Source: Methanomassiliicoccales archaeon (GTDB taxonomy: Archaea; Thermoplasmatota; Thermoplasmata; Methanomassiliicoccales; JACIVX01). Taken from it: 32,902 nucleotides of DNA. The position numbers and the translations under genes were made by a program. The notes below the pieces were generated by a model. It was not told where the DNA came from, searched no databases, and saw only the letters and a program-made list of their open reading frames with translations. Positions 22,052 through 29,642 of this stretch are shown piece by piece (positions within the stretch are counted from its first letter, which is position 1; each line of letters starts with the position of its first letter). The stretch spans positions 1 through 32,902 of the forward strand of contig JAJRAG010000045.1 of NCBI GenBank assembly GCA_028682925.1, given 5' to 3'.

Positions 22052-24004
22052 GTGCAGAAGAAATCGGAGGGAGACAACCTGGACTACCAGGGAACACTAG
22101 ATGGTTCCAAGGCATCTTCTGAAGAGACTGGTCCGATTGAAACGGACGATGTATCGCCAGAGAAGACGGACGAACTCAAGAGATGGTTGAGCGGAGAGGA
22201 TACCCTTCTTTCTTGGCTTAATGAAGGTCCGGAATCGGGACTGCTCGTCAATTCTGACCTCGAAATCGGAGGAAGTATAGAACCTTCGGAAGATCAGCTG
22301 GCTTTGAAAGAGAAGGTTGCAGACTATGAGGACGAGCTCACGCGATTGAGGAAAGAAATCAATGAGATGAGGGCAAAGGACGATATTGTCGGACCCGATG
22401 AATCGGTGACCGCGAGGAAGCTGCGAGAGCTGTCGAATGAGAATACAAAGCTACTGAAGGAGTTGGAGAGCGCACGGGAATTGAGGGAAGCGCTCAAGAA
22501 TCAGTTCGAGATCTCGATGAAGGACCTTCCCGGAGATAGGGTGTCAATCATTCAGAAGGAATTGGAGCTCAAGGAACTCGAGAAAGAGCTGACCTCCAGA
22601 GAAGCCATCGTGGCAGAAAAGGAATCGATGTTGAGGGACAAACCGATATCCACCGAAGACGGAATTGACCTCGAGGAGAGATTCCACGCTGAGCTCAGAG
22701 AAAAAGATCTAGAGTTCCAGCGCAGGGAGCAGGAGCTCTTGACGAAGATCGAGGGGCTTGAGCAAAACCTCAAACAGAAAGTGATGGATGACGAGCTTCT
22801 TGAGAACGAACTGAGAATCGCGCGGATGACTGGCCCCGACGCGCAGAAGGAGATACTGGAGAGAACAAAGAGTCTCGCGCTCAAGGAGAAGTCCATAATG
22901 CTGAAGGACGCGGAAATCGAGAAACTCAGGATAGAGAATCGGGAGAAGGATGATGAGCTTTCGAAGATCAAATCCGTCGTCTCATATAAAGAAGAAGAGA
23001 TCCTTCGAAGAGACGAGGATTTGTTCTACAGAGAGAAGGTACTGTCAGAGGAACGACGCAGATACGATGAGATGAAGAAGCAGCTCTCAGGCCTCGACGA
23101 GGTGGAACTCAAGAAGCGCCTCGAGGATCTGAAGATGGAAGTCCAAAGGAAGGAGGAGGAAATCCGAGCAAAGGAGAAGTACCTCAATTCGAAAATGGAA
23201 GAGCTGCGCCGGAGAGAACAAGGCATCATCGAGGACGAGATATCGGCGAGAGAACAAGACAGAGCACTTGAGGTGCAGCAGGCTAAGGTGAAGACCGGAA
23301 ACGACCGTTTGGACGACCTTCTGCTTGGAGGTATCCCGTTCGGATCGAACATTCTGGTTCATGGTCCGCCCTTCGTAGGAAAAGAAGTGATGATGAACCA
23401 GTTCATGGCAGAGGGCCTCAAGAAGGGGCTACCAGTATTGTGGGTCCTCACAGACAAGACTCCTCACGACATCCGAGAAGAAATGAACTATGTCCTGTCC
23501 GGATACGAAGAATATGAGAAGTTGGGTCTGGTGAAGTACATCGACTCATATTCCAGGAGCATGGGGGAGACCACTGACGATCCTTTTACCACCTACATCG
23601 ACGAACCGACCGACCATGACTCGATTATGGAAAACGTCGAGAAAATTGTAAAGCAATACAAAGAGAAGCACGAGCTCTACCGCCTCGCATTCCGATCCAT
23701 CTCGACCCTGATAGCCTACTCAGATCCAAACACGGCGTTCAGATTCTTGAGCCCATTCTGCGGCAGGAGGAAGAGGGACAAGGCAGTCGCACTCTTCACC
23801 GTGGAGAAGGGCGTGCATGGTGAGCAGGAAATCCAAATGCTTGGATCGATCATGGATGGAATGATCGATTTCAAGGTTGACCAGTTGAGAACGTTCTTCG
23901 CGGTCAGTGGCATCTCTGACGTGCAATCAAGAGCGTACATAAGGTACACTTCGAGCAAGCATGGCCTGACAATAGGCTCATTCGCCCTTGAGCACATTCG
24001 TTGA
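22052..24004 (+). CDS. Coiled-coil protein with degenerate RecA/KaiC-like domain
   Basis: A 650-residue protein in three parts: an acidic, low-complexity N-terminus (1-80), a long charged coiled coil (about 85-410, rich in Glu, Lys, Arg and Leu heptads), and a C-terminal RecA/KaiC/RAD55-like domain (about 415-650). The last begins with the typical TGNDRLDDLLLGGIPFGS. The P-loop reads GPPFVGKE (438-445), with Glu replacing the Ser/Thr that binds Mg-ATP, and the Walker B position (LAFRSISTLI) lacks its Asp. It may therefore bind nucleotide without hydrolysis, or none at all. The start is GTG 22052 after AGGTGA with six-base spacing. FlaH/ArlH of the archaellum is a related KaiC-like protein; the filament operon nearby makes a regulatory or scaffold role plausible. 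Confidence 0.8.
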   Translation: MQKKSEGDNLDYQGTLDGSKASSEETGPIETDDVSPEKTDELKRWLSGEDTLLSWLNEGPESGLLVNSDLEIGGSIEPSEDQLALKEKVADYEDELTRLRKEINEMRAKDDIVGPDESVTARKLRELSNENTKLLKELESARELREALKNQFEISMKDLPGDRVSIIQKELELKELEKELTSREAIVAEKESMLRDKPISTEDGIDLEERFHAELREKDLEFQRREQELLTKIEGLEQNLKQKVMDDELLENELRIARMTGPDAQKEILERTKSLALKEKSIMLKDAEIEKLRIENREKDDELSKIKSVVSYKEEEILRRDEDLFYREKVLSEERRRYDEMKKQLSGLDEVELKKRLEDLKMEVQRKEEEIRAKEKYLNSKMEELRRREQGIIEDEISAREQDRALEVQQAKVKTGNDRLDDLLLGGIPFGSNILVHGPPFVGKEVMMNQFMAEGLKKGLPVLWVLTDKTPHDIREEMNYVLSGYEEYEKLGLVKYIDSYSRSMGETTDDPFTTYIDEPTDHDSIMENVEKIVKQYKEKHELYRLAFRSISTLIAYSDPNTAFRFLSPFCGRRKRDKAVALFTVEKGVHGEQEIQMLGSIMDGMIDFKVDQLRTFFAVSGISDVQSRAYIRYTSSKHGLTIGSFALEHIR

Positions 24005-24028
24005 CGGCATTCGGCGCAATTTGACCGT

Positions 24029-24454
24029 TCAAGCAACTTCAACGCTTTCTCCAGGCCCTCTTACGTTCTTCTTTTGAATATTCACCCTTGGTAGCGGAAA
24101 GGGTGGAGGCAGCCTAATATCCCGAGAGACGAGCAAAGCTGTTGGGATACAGTTCGAGACAATCGAGTTGTGGACAAGGTTCGCTGCCTCATCGGGCATG
24201 GAGTTCTTCTTCGACCATTCGTCCACGAGAATCGAGACCTCGCCGCATAGCGTTATTTGGCCTTCAATCTTTATGTATCCCATTCCGACATAGTTAGCGG
24301 TGAACCTGAACTCGACCGAAGCGGTATCCTCCCCAACCTTCGAGATCTGGGTCACTGTACTGTTCTGATCGATTCTGACATTGGAGATCCGTTCACCAGA
24401 TTTTGAGAATCTCTTTGCCTCGATCGTGTGCGTCTCAAATCCCTTGACCTGCAT
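24029..24454 (-). CDS. Unknown protein with C-terminal Pro-rich motif
   Basis: A 141-residue protein that I do not recognise. It is predicted to be mostly beta in the first 80 residues (strands such as TVTQISKV, SVEFRFTANYV, GYIKIEGQITLCG), followed by a helix (DEAANLVHNSIVSNCIPTALLVSRDI) and a Pro-rich segment RLPPPFPLP. The beta-sheet-then-long-helix layout recalls SecB-like folds, but this is only a guess. The ATG at 24454 lies about 28-30 bases after a minus-strand A/T-rich TATTATCTAAAT, so it may be leaderless; TTG 24466 is an alternative. It converges on the coiled-coil gene. Confidence 0.7.
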   Translation of the reverse strand: MQVKGFETHTIEAKRFSKSGERISNVRIDQNSTVTQISKVGEDTASVEFRFTANYVGMGYIKIEGQITLCGEVSILVDEWSKKNSMPDEAANLVHNSIVSNCIPTALLVSRDIRLPPPFPLPRVNIQKKNVRGPGESVEVA

Positions 24455-24545
24455 CCTCACGCCCAATGGGCCAATCGCTCATTTAGATAATAGACATTTC
24501 GACAGCGACTGAAGCATGAAAGGTTGATTTCATTGAACGTCGAGA

Positions 24546-24638
24546 TGCCGCGGGCCGGACTTGAACCAGCGACTTCAAGATATCCGCTCCCGTGCAGGGA
24601 ACTTCAGTCTTGCACTCTCCCAACTGAGTTACCGCGGC
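24546..24638 (-). tRNA. tRNA-Phe (GAA) with 20-base intron
   Basis: The RNA folds as a full cloverleaf after removal of a 20-base intron. The acceptor stem is GCCGCGG/CCGCGGC with discriminator A, the D arm ACTC/GAGT, the anticodon stem CAAGA/TCTTG, the anticodon GAA, and the T arm GCTGG-TTCAAGT-CCGGC. The intron (24582-24601) sits at the canonical archaeal position 37/38. Two three-base bulges flank a four-position central helix (one A-G mismatch), and a TCCC/GGGA hairpin lies beyond: a bulge-helix-bulge for the archaeal splicing endonuclease. The mature tRNA is 73 bases; CCA is not encoded. Confidence 0.95.
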
Positions 24639-24662
24639 TTGCGCTCAGAGAACAGAGAGGGT

Positions 24663-24675
24663 TGTAATAAAGCTT
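24663..24675 (-). promoter_or_regulatory. TATA box of tRNA-Phe
   Basis: AAGCTTTATTAC on the minus strand lies about 26-35 bases upstream of the tRNA 5' end (24638), the expected archaeal spacing. Confidence 0.5.
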
Positions 24676-24857
24676 ACTTATTGACGAATCTGGATATACT
24701 TCGTCATATTCAAGATCCCCAGCGCTGCGACCTGTCATTCGACATCGCTGGCGGAGATGCTTTTGTCGATGGTTGGCAATAAAACGATGGTACCGAGAAA
24801 ACGCTCTCCAACGCGTTTCTGACGTCGTTCTCAATTCGAGCCAGCAATCACGACATG

Positions 24858-24872
24858 TTTAAATAGTTATAT
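24858..24872 (+). promoter_or_regulatory. TATA box of filament operon
   Basis: TTTAAATAGTTATAT predicts a transcript start near 24888, about 30 bases before the pilin start codon at 24917. The rest of 24676-24857 shows nothing. Confidence 0.5.
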
Positions 24873-24916
24873 GTTGCTCATTTTCACCCGAAGGAACTGG
24901 GTCACTGGTGTAGCGT

Positions 24917-25852
24917 ATGTTCGGTTCCCGTGAGGGACTACGGATGAATAGATTGAGCAAGCGTCACTTTCTGAAGCGTGATAGGGAAGGAGTCGCTTCG
25001 ACAGTGGGCACGATAATGGCCTTGCTAGTATTCATGACATTTCTCTCGATGTTCACGAACTCGTACATTCCAGTATGGATGCAGGACAACGAAAGGGCAC
25101 ATATGAACCAGGCTATCAACCAGTTTGCAGACCTCAAGGGAAAGATAGACAGCCTTATTGTCACTGCCCAAGTGACTGGATCCAGCACGATTCACATGTA
25201 TTCACCGATAACGCTCGGTGCCCAAGGGATACCTGTCTTTGCCTCCCCGACGGCCGGGTTGTTGACCTACTCTCCTCAGGGAACGGGTGACTCAGGCATC
25301 TACGTTAAGTTCAACTACTCACTTGATGGGGTGAAGACCAGAGTGTCGGAATCGGGTGGCGGTATGGTGGAGCTGTATGCGCCGAATAGGTATTACGTCC
25401 AGCAGTGGGTCGGATATGAGAACGGCGCGATGATCGTAAAACAGCAAGACGGTCAAATCCTAAGGGCATGGCCGAGCATCCAGGTCGAGAAAATTGGGTC
25501 CTCGATAAATATCAGGTTCACTCAAATCGACTTTATTGGGACTAATGCTAGCGTTGGCGGTACCGGCACGGTCGGCCTGAATCTGAACCTGGTCTACATC
25601 GACTCCCAGACATATTCATTTGACAGCACTAGTGGAATGGATGTGAACATAACGTTCAGAACGAGATACTGGGACGCATGGCAGCAGTTCCTCGATGACA
25701 CGTGCTTGAAGGCCGGACTGACTTCTCCCACGAACTACGGAATAAAAATCCAGCAAGTGAATGACAATGTCGAGACCGTCACGCTTTGGATAAAGAATTC
25801 AGGAACGATGATCTACAATAGAGCGTTCATGGACGTATCGGTGCAGATCTGA
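24917..25852 (+). CDS. Type IV pilin-like surface protein
   Basis: A 311-residue protein whose N-terminus is that of an archaeal type IV pilin: a basic leader ending KRDREG, then VASTVGTIMALLVF and a single hydrophobic helix (about residues 30-52). This fits class III signal-peptide processing by a prepilin peptidase, with the cut probably after the Gly. The remaining 260 residues look extracellular: beta-rich, rich in Gly, Ser, Thr and Asn, with a single Cys. It is large for a pilin, so it may be a major filament subunit with a globular head or a minor adhesin-like pilin. ATG 24917 follows GGTG; ATG 24944 follows GAGGGA and is also possible. It heads the ATPase/platform operon. Confidence 0.82.
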   Translation: MFGSREGLRMNRLSKRHFLKRDREGVASTVGTIMALLVFMTFLSMFTNSYIPVWMQDNERAHMNQAINQFADLKGKIDSLIVTAQVTGSSTIHMYSPITLGAQGIPVFASPTAGLLTYSPQGTGDSGIYVKFNYSLDGVKTRVSESGGGMVELYAPNRYYVQQWVGYENGAMIVKQQDGQILRAWPSIQVEKIGSSINIRFTQIDFIGTNASVGGTGTVGLNLNLVYIDSQTYSFDSTSGMDVNITFRTRYWDAWQQFLDDTCLKAGLTSPTNYGIKIQQVNDNVETVTLWIKNSGTMIYNRAFMDVSVQI

Positions 25853-25867
25853 TGATGAAGCGGTGTA

Positions 25868-27649
25868 ATGATGCAGGAAGCTGAAGCAGGGAAGATGACT
25901 GAAGGGGACCAGTCTAACGATGCAGATGAAGTCTCATCGAAAGCATTGGTCGATGATTTCCAGAGCGAATCCAAGGCCACCAACAGGCTTAGAGACTCCT
26001 ACTTGAAATTCCTTCGAAGGGTCGCGCCGAACAGGGCGTCCAGAGTCAGACTTCCTGTGGGGGAGATAGCTCAGAGAGTCGAGTGGTCAAAAGGGAGAGG
26101 TTCTCTCATCACTGAGATCCCGAAGATCGAGAATCCTTCCATCGAGGTCGCTGATATCTATCCCGTTGTGGAGCCTTACAGTTTTGTCCGCGTGACTTTC
26201 AACAAAGAAACGAGCGAATACATTCTCGAGATGATAGAGCCGGCGCTGACTGAGAAGGAGGAGAAGCTACTCAACCTGATAAAGGACACCATGAAGAGAA
26301 CACTTGGATATGAATGGGACAAACTCACACAGCTCGACAAGGGAGAGTATCTCACGGAGAGCGTCGAGAGCTATATCAAGAGCCGAGGGGTCAGGATTGA
26401 TCCTCTAGTACGGAAGAAGATAGGGTACTATATAGCCAGGGACTTTGTCGGATACGGTAAAGTCGACGCCCTCATAAGGGACGAGAACGTCGAGGACATC
26501 TCGTGCGATGGCGTCGGCATTCCTTTGTTCGTCTTCCACAGGAAGTATGAGAGCATCAAAACCAGTCTATCATTCAATGATGAAGATGCGCTCAACTCCT
26601 ACGTGGTTTCTCTTGGACAGAGATGCGGCAAGCAAATATCCGTGTCGAACCCGATCCTGGATGGTACCACTCCCGAAGGTCACCGTGTCCAAGCGACGTA
26701 TTCGAGGGAAGTGACGACCAGAGGATCGACATTCACCATAAGAAGGTTCAAGGAGAAGCCCTTCACTCCAGTGGAACTAGTCAAGTATGGCACCGCAAGC
26801 CCGGAGATGATCGCGTACTTCTGGCTTGGCGTCGAGAACGGGGAGTCCGCAATCATTGCTGGTGGGACCGCCAGCGGCAAGACGGCCACGCTGAACTCGA
26901 TCGCGTTGTTCATACCTCCGGGGGCGAAAATCGTCACTATGGAAGACACGAGAGAGATCAACCTTCCGCACGATAACTGGATACCAGGAGCGACAAGGAC
27001 CGGGGTCGGGGAGCGTGACGCGAGCGGTAGAATGGCTGGGGAAATCGATATGTACGATCTTGTCAGGGCCTCTCTAAGACAGCGTCCCAACTACATCATC
27101 GTCGGCGAGGTCAGAGGCAAAGAGACATACATCATGTTCCAGGCGATGGCCACCGGTCACACGACATACTCCACAATGCACGCAGACTCAGTGAAGTCGA
27201 TGGTCAACAGGCTCGAGAACCCTCCGATCAACTGCCCACGGATCCTGCTCACGGCGTTGAGAAACGTTATCATCCAGACGCACGCGAGAGTCGGGACCGA
27301 TCTTGTGAGGAGAATCAAGCAGGTAATCGAGATTGTCGGTTTCGAACCTGAGACCAACGAGCTGATCACTAACACCGTCTACGATTGGGACCAGGCCACT
27401 GACAGGTTCATCTACAAAGGTCACAGCTTCCTATTTGACAAGATTATGGAGATGAAAAGCCTCACGCACGATGAAATGATGGAGGAGTTCAACCGACGGA
27501 CGGACATTATCAAGTACATGGTACAGAAGGACATCACCGATCACAGGAAGATATGGGGCCTCATTAACAGCTATTATAAGGATCAGGAGAAAACGATAAA
27601 GAGGATACGTAGGGAGATGGAGGAGGGGGTGACACAAGTTGGCGCCTGA
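25868..27649 (+). CDS. Type IV filament assembly ATPase 1 (FlaI/GspE superfamily)
   Basis: A 593-residue cytoplasmic secretion ATPase that powers filament assembly. It has an N-terminal extension (1-130), the conserved N-domain with GYGKVDALIRDENVEDISCDG, Walker A GGTASGKT (332-339), the Asp box MEDTREINLPH, Walker B IIVGEVRG (about 410-417) and the His box THADSVKSM-like STMHADS. These are FlaI/archaeal-Tad-type features. It begins 15 bases after the pilin stop and overlaps the next gene by 11 bases. It is clearly paralogous to the second ATPase at 29643, but with an alanine in place of the Thr after the P-loop GKT and a GVGERDAS insertion replaced in the partner. Confidence 0.92.
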   Translation: MMQEAEAGKMTEGDQSNDADEVSSKALVDDFQSESKATNRLRDSYLKFLRRVAPNRASRVRLPVGEIAQRVEWSKGRGSLITEIPKIENPSIEVADIYPVVEPYSFVRVTFNKETSEYILEMIEPALTEKEEKLLNLIKDTMKRTLGYEWDKLTQLDKGEYLTESVESYIKSRGVRIDPLVRKKIGYYIARDFVGYGKVDALIRDENVEDISCDGVGIPLFVFHRKYESIKTSLSFNDEDALNSYVVSLGQRCGKQISVSNPILDGTTPEGHRVQATYSREVTTRGSTFTIRRFKEKPFTPVELVKYGTASPEMIAYFWLGVENGESAIIAGGTASGKTATLNSIALFIPPGAKIVTMEDTREINLPHDNWIPGATRTGVGERDASGRMAGEIDMYDLVRASLRQRPNYIIVGEVRGKETYIMFQAMATGHTTYSTMHADSVKSMVNRLENPPINCPRILLTALRNVIIQTHARVGTDLVRRIKQVIEIVGFEPETNELITNTVYDWDQATDRFIYKGHSFLFDKIMEMKSLTHDEMMEEFNRRTDIIKYMVQKDITDHRKIWGLINSYYKDQEKTIKRIRREMEEGVTQVGA

Positions 27650-28679
27650 AGTCTCTGACATATTTGCGAGATTGGAGGCCTCGAAGAAATCGTATACGAA
27701 GACCAAGGGAGCGGAGGAGAGGCCCGATGTTGTAGGTCCTCATGTCGTGAAGCTTCCTCAGGGTGCAGTTCCAGATTACATCAAGCTGACGAAGTATCAG
27801 GAGTTCTGTTGGAGGACCCTCGAGTCGTTCGTGAAACTGAAGGCCAAACCTAACCCCAAACTCGAACAGAACCTCCTCCAGGCCCACATGAAGATGCGCA
27901 CCGAGGAGTATGTGTCTTATGTCTGGATGACGACCATACTGGCTGGTGCCATTGCGGCGGTCCTTGCCGTCCTCTTGGGCGGCATAATCCTGAGCTTCCT
28001 GCAAGTCGACGCCGCACTCGTCTTGGTAGGACTCGTGCTGATGGTGATCATACCCCCTGTGCTAGCCTACATGGTCCTTGTTTCCCGACCTGCTTCGGTG
28101 GCGAAGCGCAGAGGAAGAGACATTGACAAGAGAATCGGGGCCGCAATGAGCTTCATTTCTGCCATGGCTTCCGCGGATGTCAACGTCGATGTCATATTCA
28201 AAGAACTTTCAAGACAGAAGATATATGGTGAAATCAGAGACGAGGCAGAGTGGATCACGAGGGACACGGAGCTTCTCGGCATCGACATATTGACGGCCAT
28301 TAACAATGCGGCTCAGAGGACGCCATCCACTAGGTTCCAGGAATTCTTGCAGGGTGTGGTCACGACCTCCACTTCTGGCGGTCAGCTCAAGCCCTATTTC
28401 CTGCAGAAAGCGGAGCAGTTCGAAAAGGAGGGGAAGCTCGAGATGCGTTCTCAGCTCGAGACACTTGGCCTGATGGCCGAGTCTTTCGTCACGGTCGTCG
28501 TCGCATTCCCTCTGTTCCTTGTCGTGATCATGGCGATAATGGCAATCGTCCCAGGTGGAGGGGGATCATCAGACATGACCATTATCCTACTCTATGCTGT
28601 GGTCGGACTTATGATTCCAATCTCCCAGTTCGGATTCATCTTCTTCATCTGGAACATTACTAAGGAGGCCAGCCTATGA
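27639..28679 (+). CDS. Filament platform membrane protein 1 (FlaJ/TadC-like)
   Basis: A 346-residue GspF/FlaJ-superfamily protein that serves as the membrane platform on which the ATPase acts. It has a cytoplasmic N-terminus (1-90), two or three TMs at about 92-155 (TILAGAIAAVLAVLLGG, ALVLVGLVLMVIIPPVLAYM), a cytoplasmic domain with the family segment GAAMSFISAMASADVNVDVIF and TSTSGGQLKPYF, and a final pair of TMs (FVTVVVAFPLFLVVIMAIMAIV onward). The start is a TTG at 27639, supported by GGGTGA six bases before; it overlaps the ATPase stop. This is the first of two consecutive platform proteins. Confidence 0.88.
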   Translation: MAPEVSDIFARLEASKKSYTKTKGAEERPDVVGPHVVKLPQGAVPDYIKLTKYQEFCWRTLESFVKLKAKPNPKLEQNLLQAHMKMRTEEYVSYVWMTTILAGAIAAVLAVLLGGIILSFLQVDAALVLVGLVLMVIIPPVLAYMVLVSRPASVAKRRGRDIDKRIGAAMSFISAMASADVNVDVIFKELSRQKIYGEIRDEAEWITRDTELLGIDILTAINNAAQRTPSTRFQEFLQGVVTTSTSGGQLKPYFLQKAEQFEKEGKLEMRSQLETLGLMAESFVTVVVAFPLFLVVIMAIMAIVPGGGGSSDMTIILLYAVVGLMIPISQFGFIFFIWNITKEASL

Positions 28680-28691
28680 GGGGTGATTTGG

Positions 28692-29636
28692 ATGGCTAGA
28701 AAGGGGAAAGGGAAGAAGAAGAAAGAAGACAAGAAGGGGCGAATCCTAGACATAAGCCAGATCAGGACTAGAAAGAGCGACTACGGCAGGACCATCCTTT
28801 TGGTGGGCTTGGTCATCGCGATTATATTGTTCTTCATGGGATTCCTGGAAGCCATTGGCGGACTGAAGACTGGTCTCAAATGGATAGACTTCGTAGCCTT
28901 CGGCCTGATGGCAATCAGTGGACCATACGGCTTCTACATGTCCTATCGTCACAAGAAGATAAAGGAGATAGAGTCTAGACTGCCGGACTTCCTCAGAGAT
29001 GTGGCGGAGGCTGGACGATTCGGAATGACATTGGCCGAAGCGGTCAAAGTCTCATCCAGAGGCAGATATGGCAAGCTGACGCCTGAGATAAAGAGGATGG
29101 CTGCTCAGATTGACTGGGGGGTGCCAGCAGCCGACGCGATGCGTCTGTTTACCGAAAGAGTGAACACTCCCCTTGTGAACAGAATGATGTCGATCATCAT
29201 CAAAGCGAACGACGCCGGCGGAAGCGTAGCAGATGTCCTTACAATGGTCGCCCACGACGCAAGGGAGGCGATGCTCAACGAGAACGACAGGAAGATCTCG
29301 ATGTCGACCTACATGGTGGTCACCTACATCGCGTTCATGGTGTTCATCGCGACGATATTCATCCTGAACTCGACTTTCCTGCCCAAGATGGCGGAAGCAG
29401 GCCAACAAGTCGCAAAGGGCGCCGAAGCGGCTGGAATAACGAACATGCCAGCGACGATACAGACCGAAATCATTCCTCAGGTGCAATTGATATTCATTAT
29501 CGCGGTGGTTATACACGCTTTCGGCGATGGCATCCTTGCTGGTGTACTTCAGGACGGTAGAATCACGAACGGACTACGGCACAGCTTCATCATGTTGGTG
29601 ATCGGCTTCATCGGAACAAGAGTAATAGGAGGATGA
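28692..29636 (+). CDS. Filament platform membrane protein 2 (FlaJ/TadB-like)
   Basis: A 314-residue second GspF/FlaJ-type protein. It opens with a Lys-rich cytoplasmic segment (ARKGKGKKKKEDKKG), then two TMs at about 35-80, the family cytoplasmic domain (LPDFLRDVAEAGRFGMTLAEAV and NDAGGSVADVLTMVAHDARE), and three C-terminal TMs between about 205 and 312. ATG 28692 follows GGGTGA with five-base spacing; a GTG at 28683 lies inside that site. As in Tad/archaeal PilC1-PilC2-like systems, two half-like platform proteins probably form a heteromer rather than the single longer FlaJ of the archaellum. Confidence 0.87.
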   Translation: MARKGKGKKKKEDKKGRILDISQIRTRKSDYGRTILLVGLVIAIILFFMGFLEAIGGLKTGLKWIDFVAFGLMAISGPYGFYMSYRHKKIKEIESRLPDFLRDVAEAGRFGMTLAEAVKVSSRGRYGKLTPEIKRMAAQIDWGVPAADAMRLFTERVNTPLVNRMMSIIIKANDAGGSVADVLTMVAHDAREAMLNENDRKISMSTYMVVTYIAFMVFIATIFILNSTFLPKMAEAGQQVAKGAEAAGITNMPATIQTEIIPQVQLIFIIAVVIHAFGDGILAGVLQDGRITNGLRHSFIMLVIGFIGTRVIGG

Positions 29637-29642
29637 TAGAGA

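Noticed and set aside
22552..22971. A Ser-rich minus-strand frame of 139 codons
   Set aside because: It is the antisense shadow of the Glu/Lys-rich coiled coil; Ser-Phe runs arise from the reverse complement of its codons.
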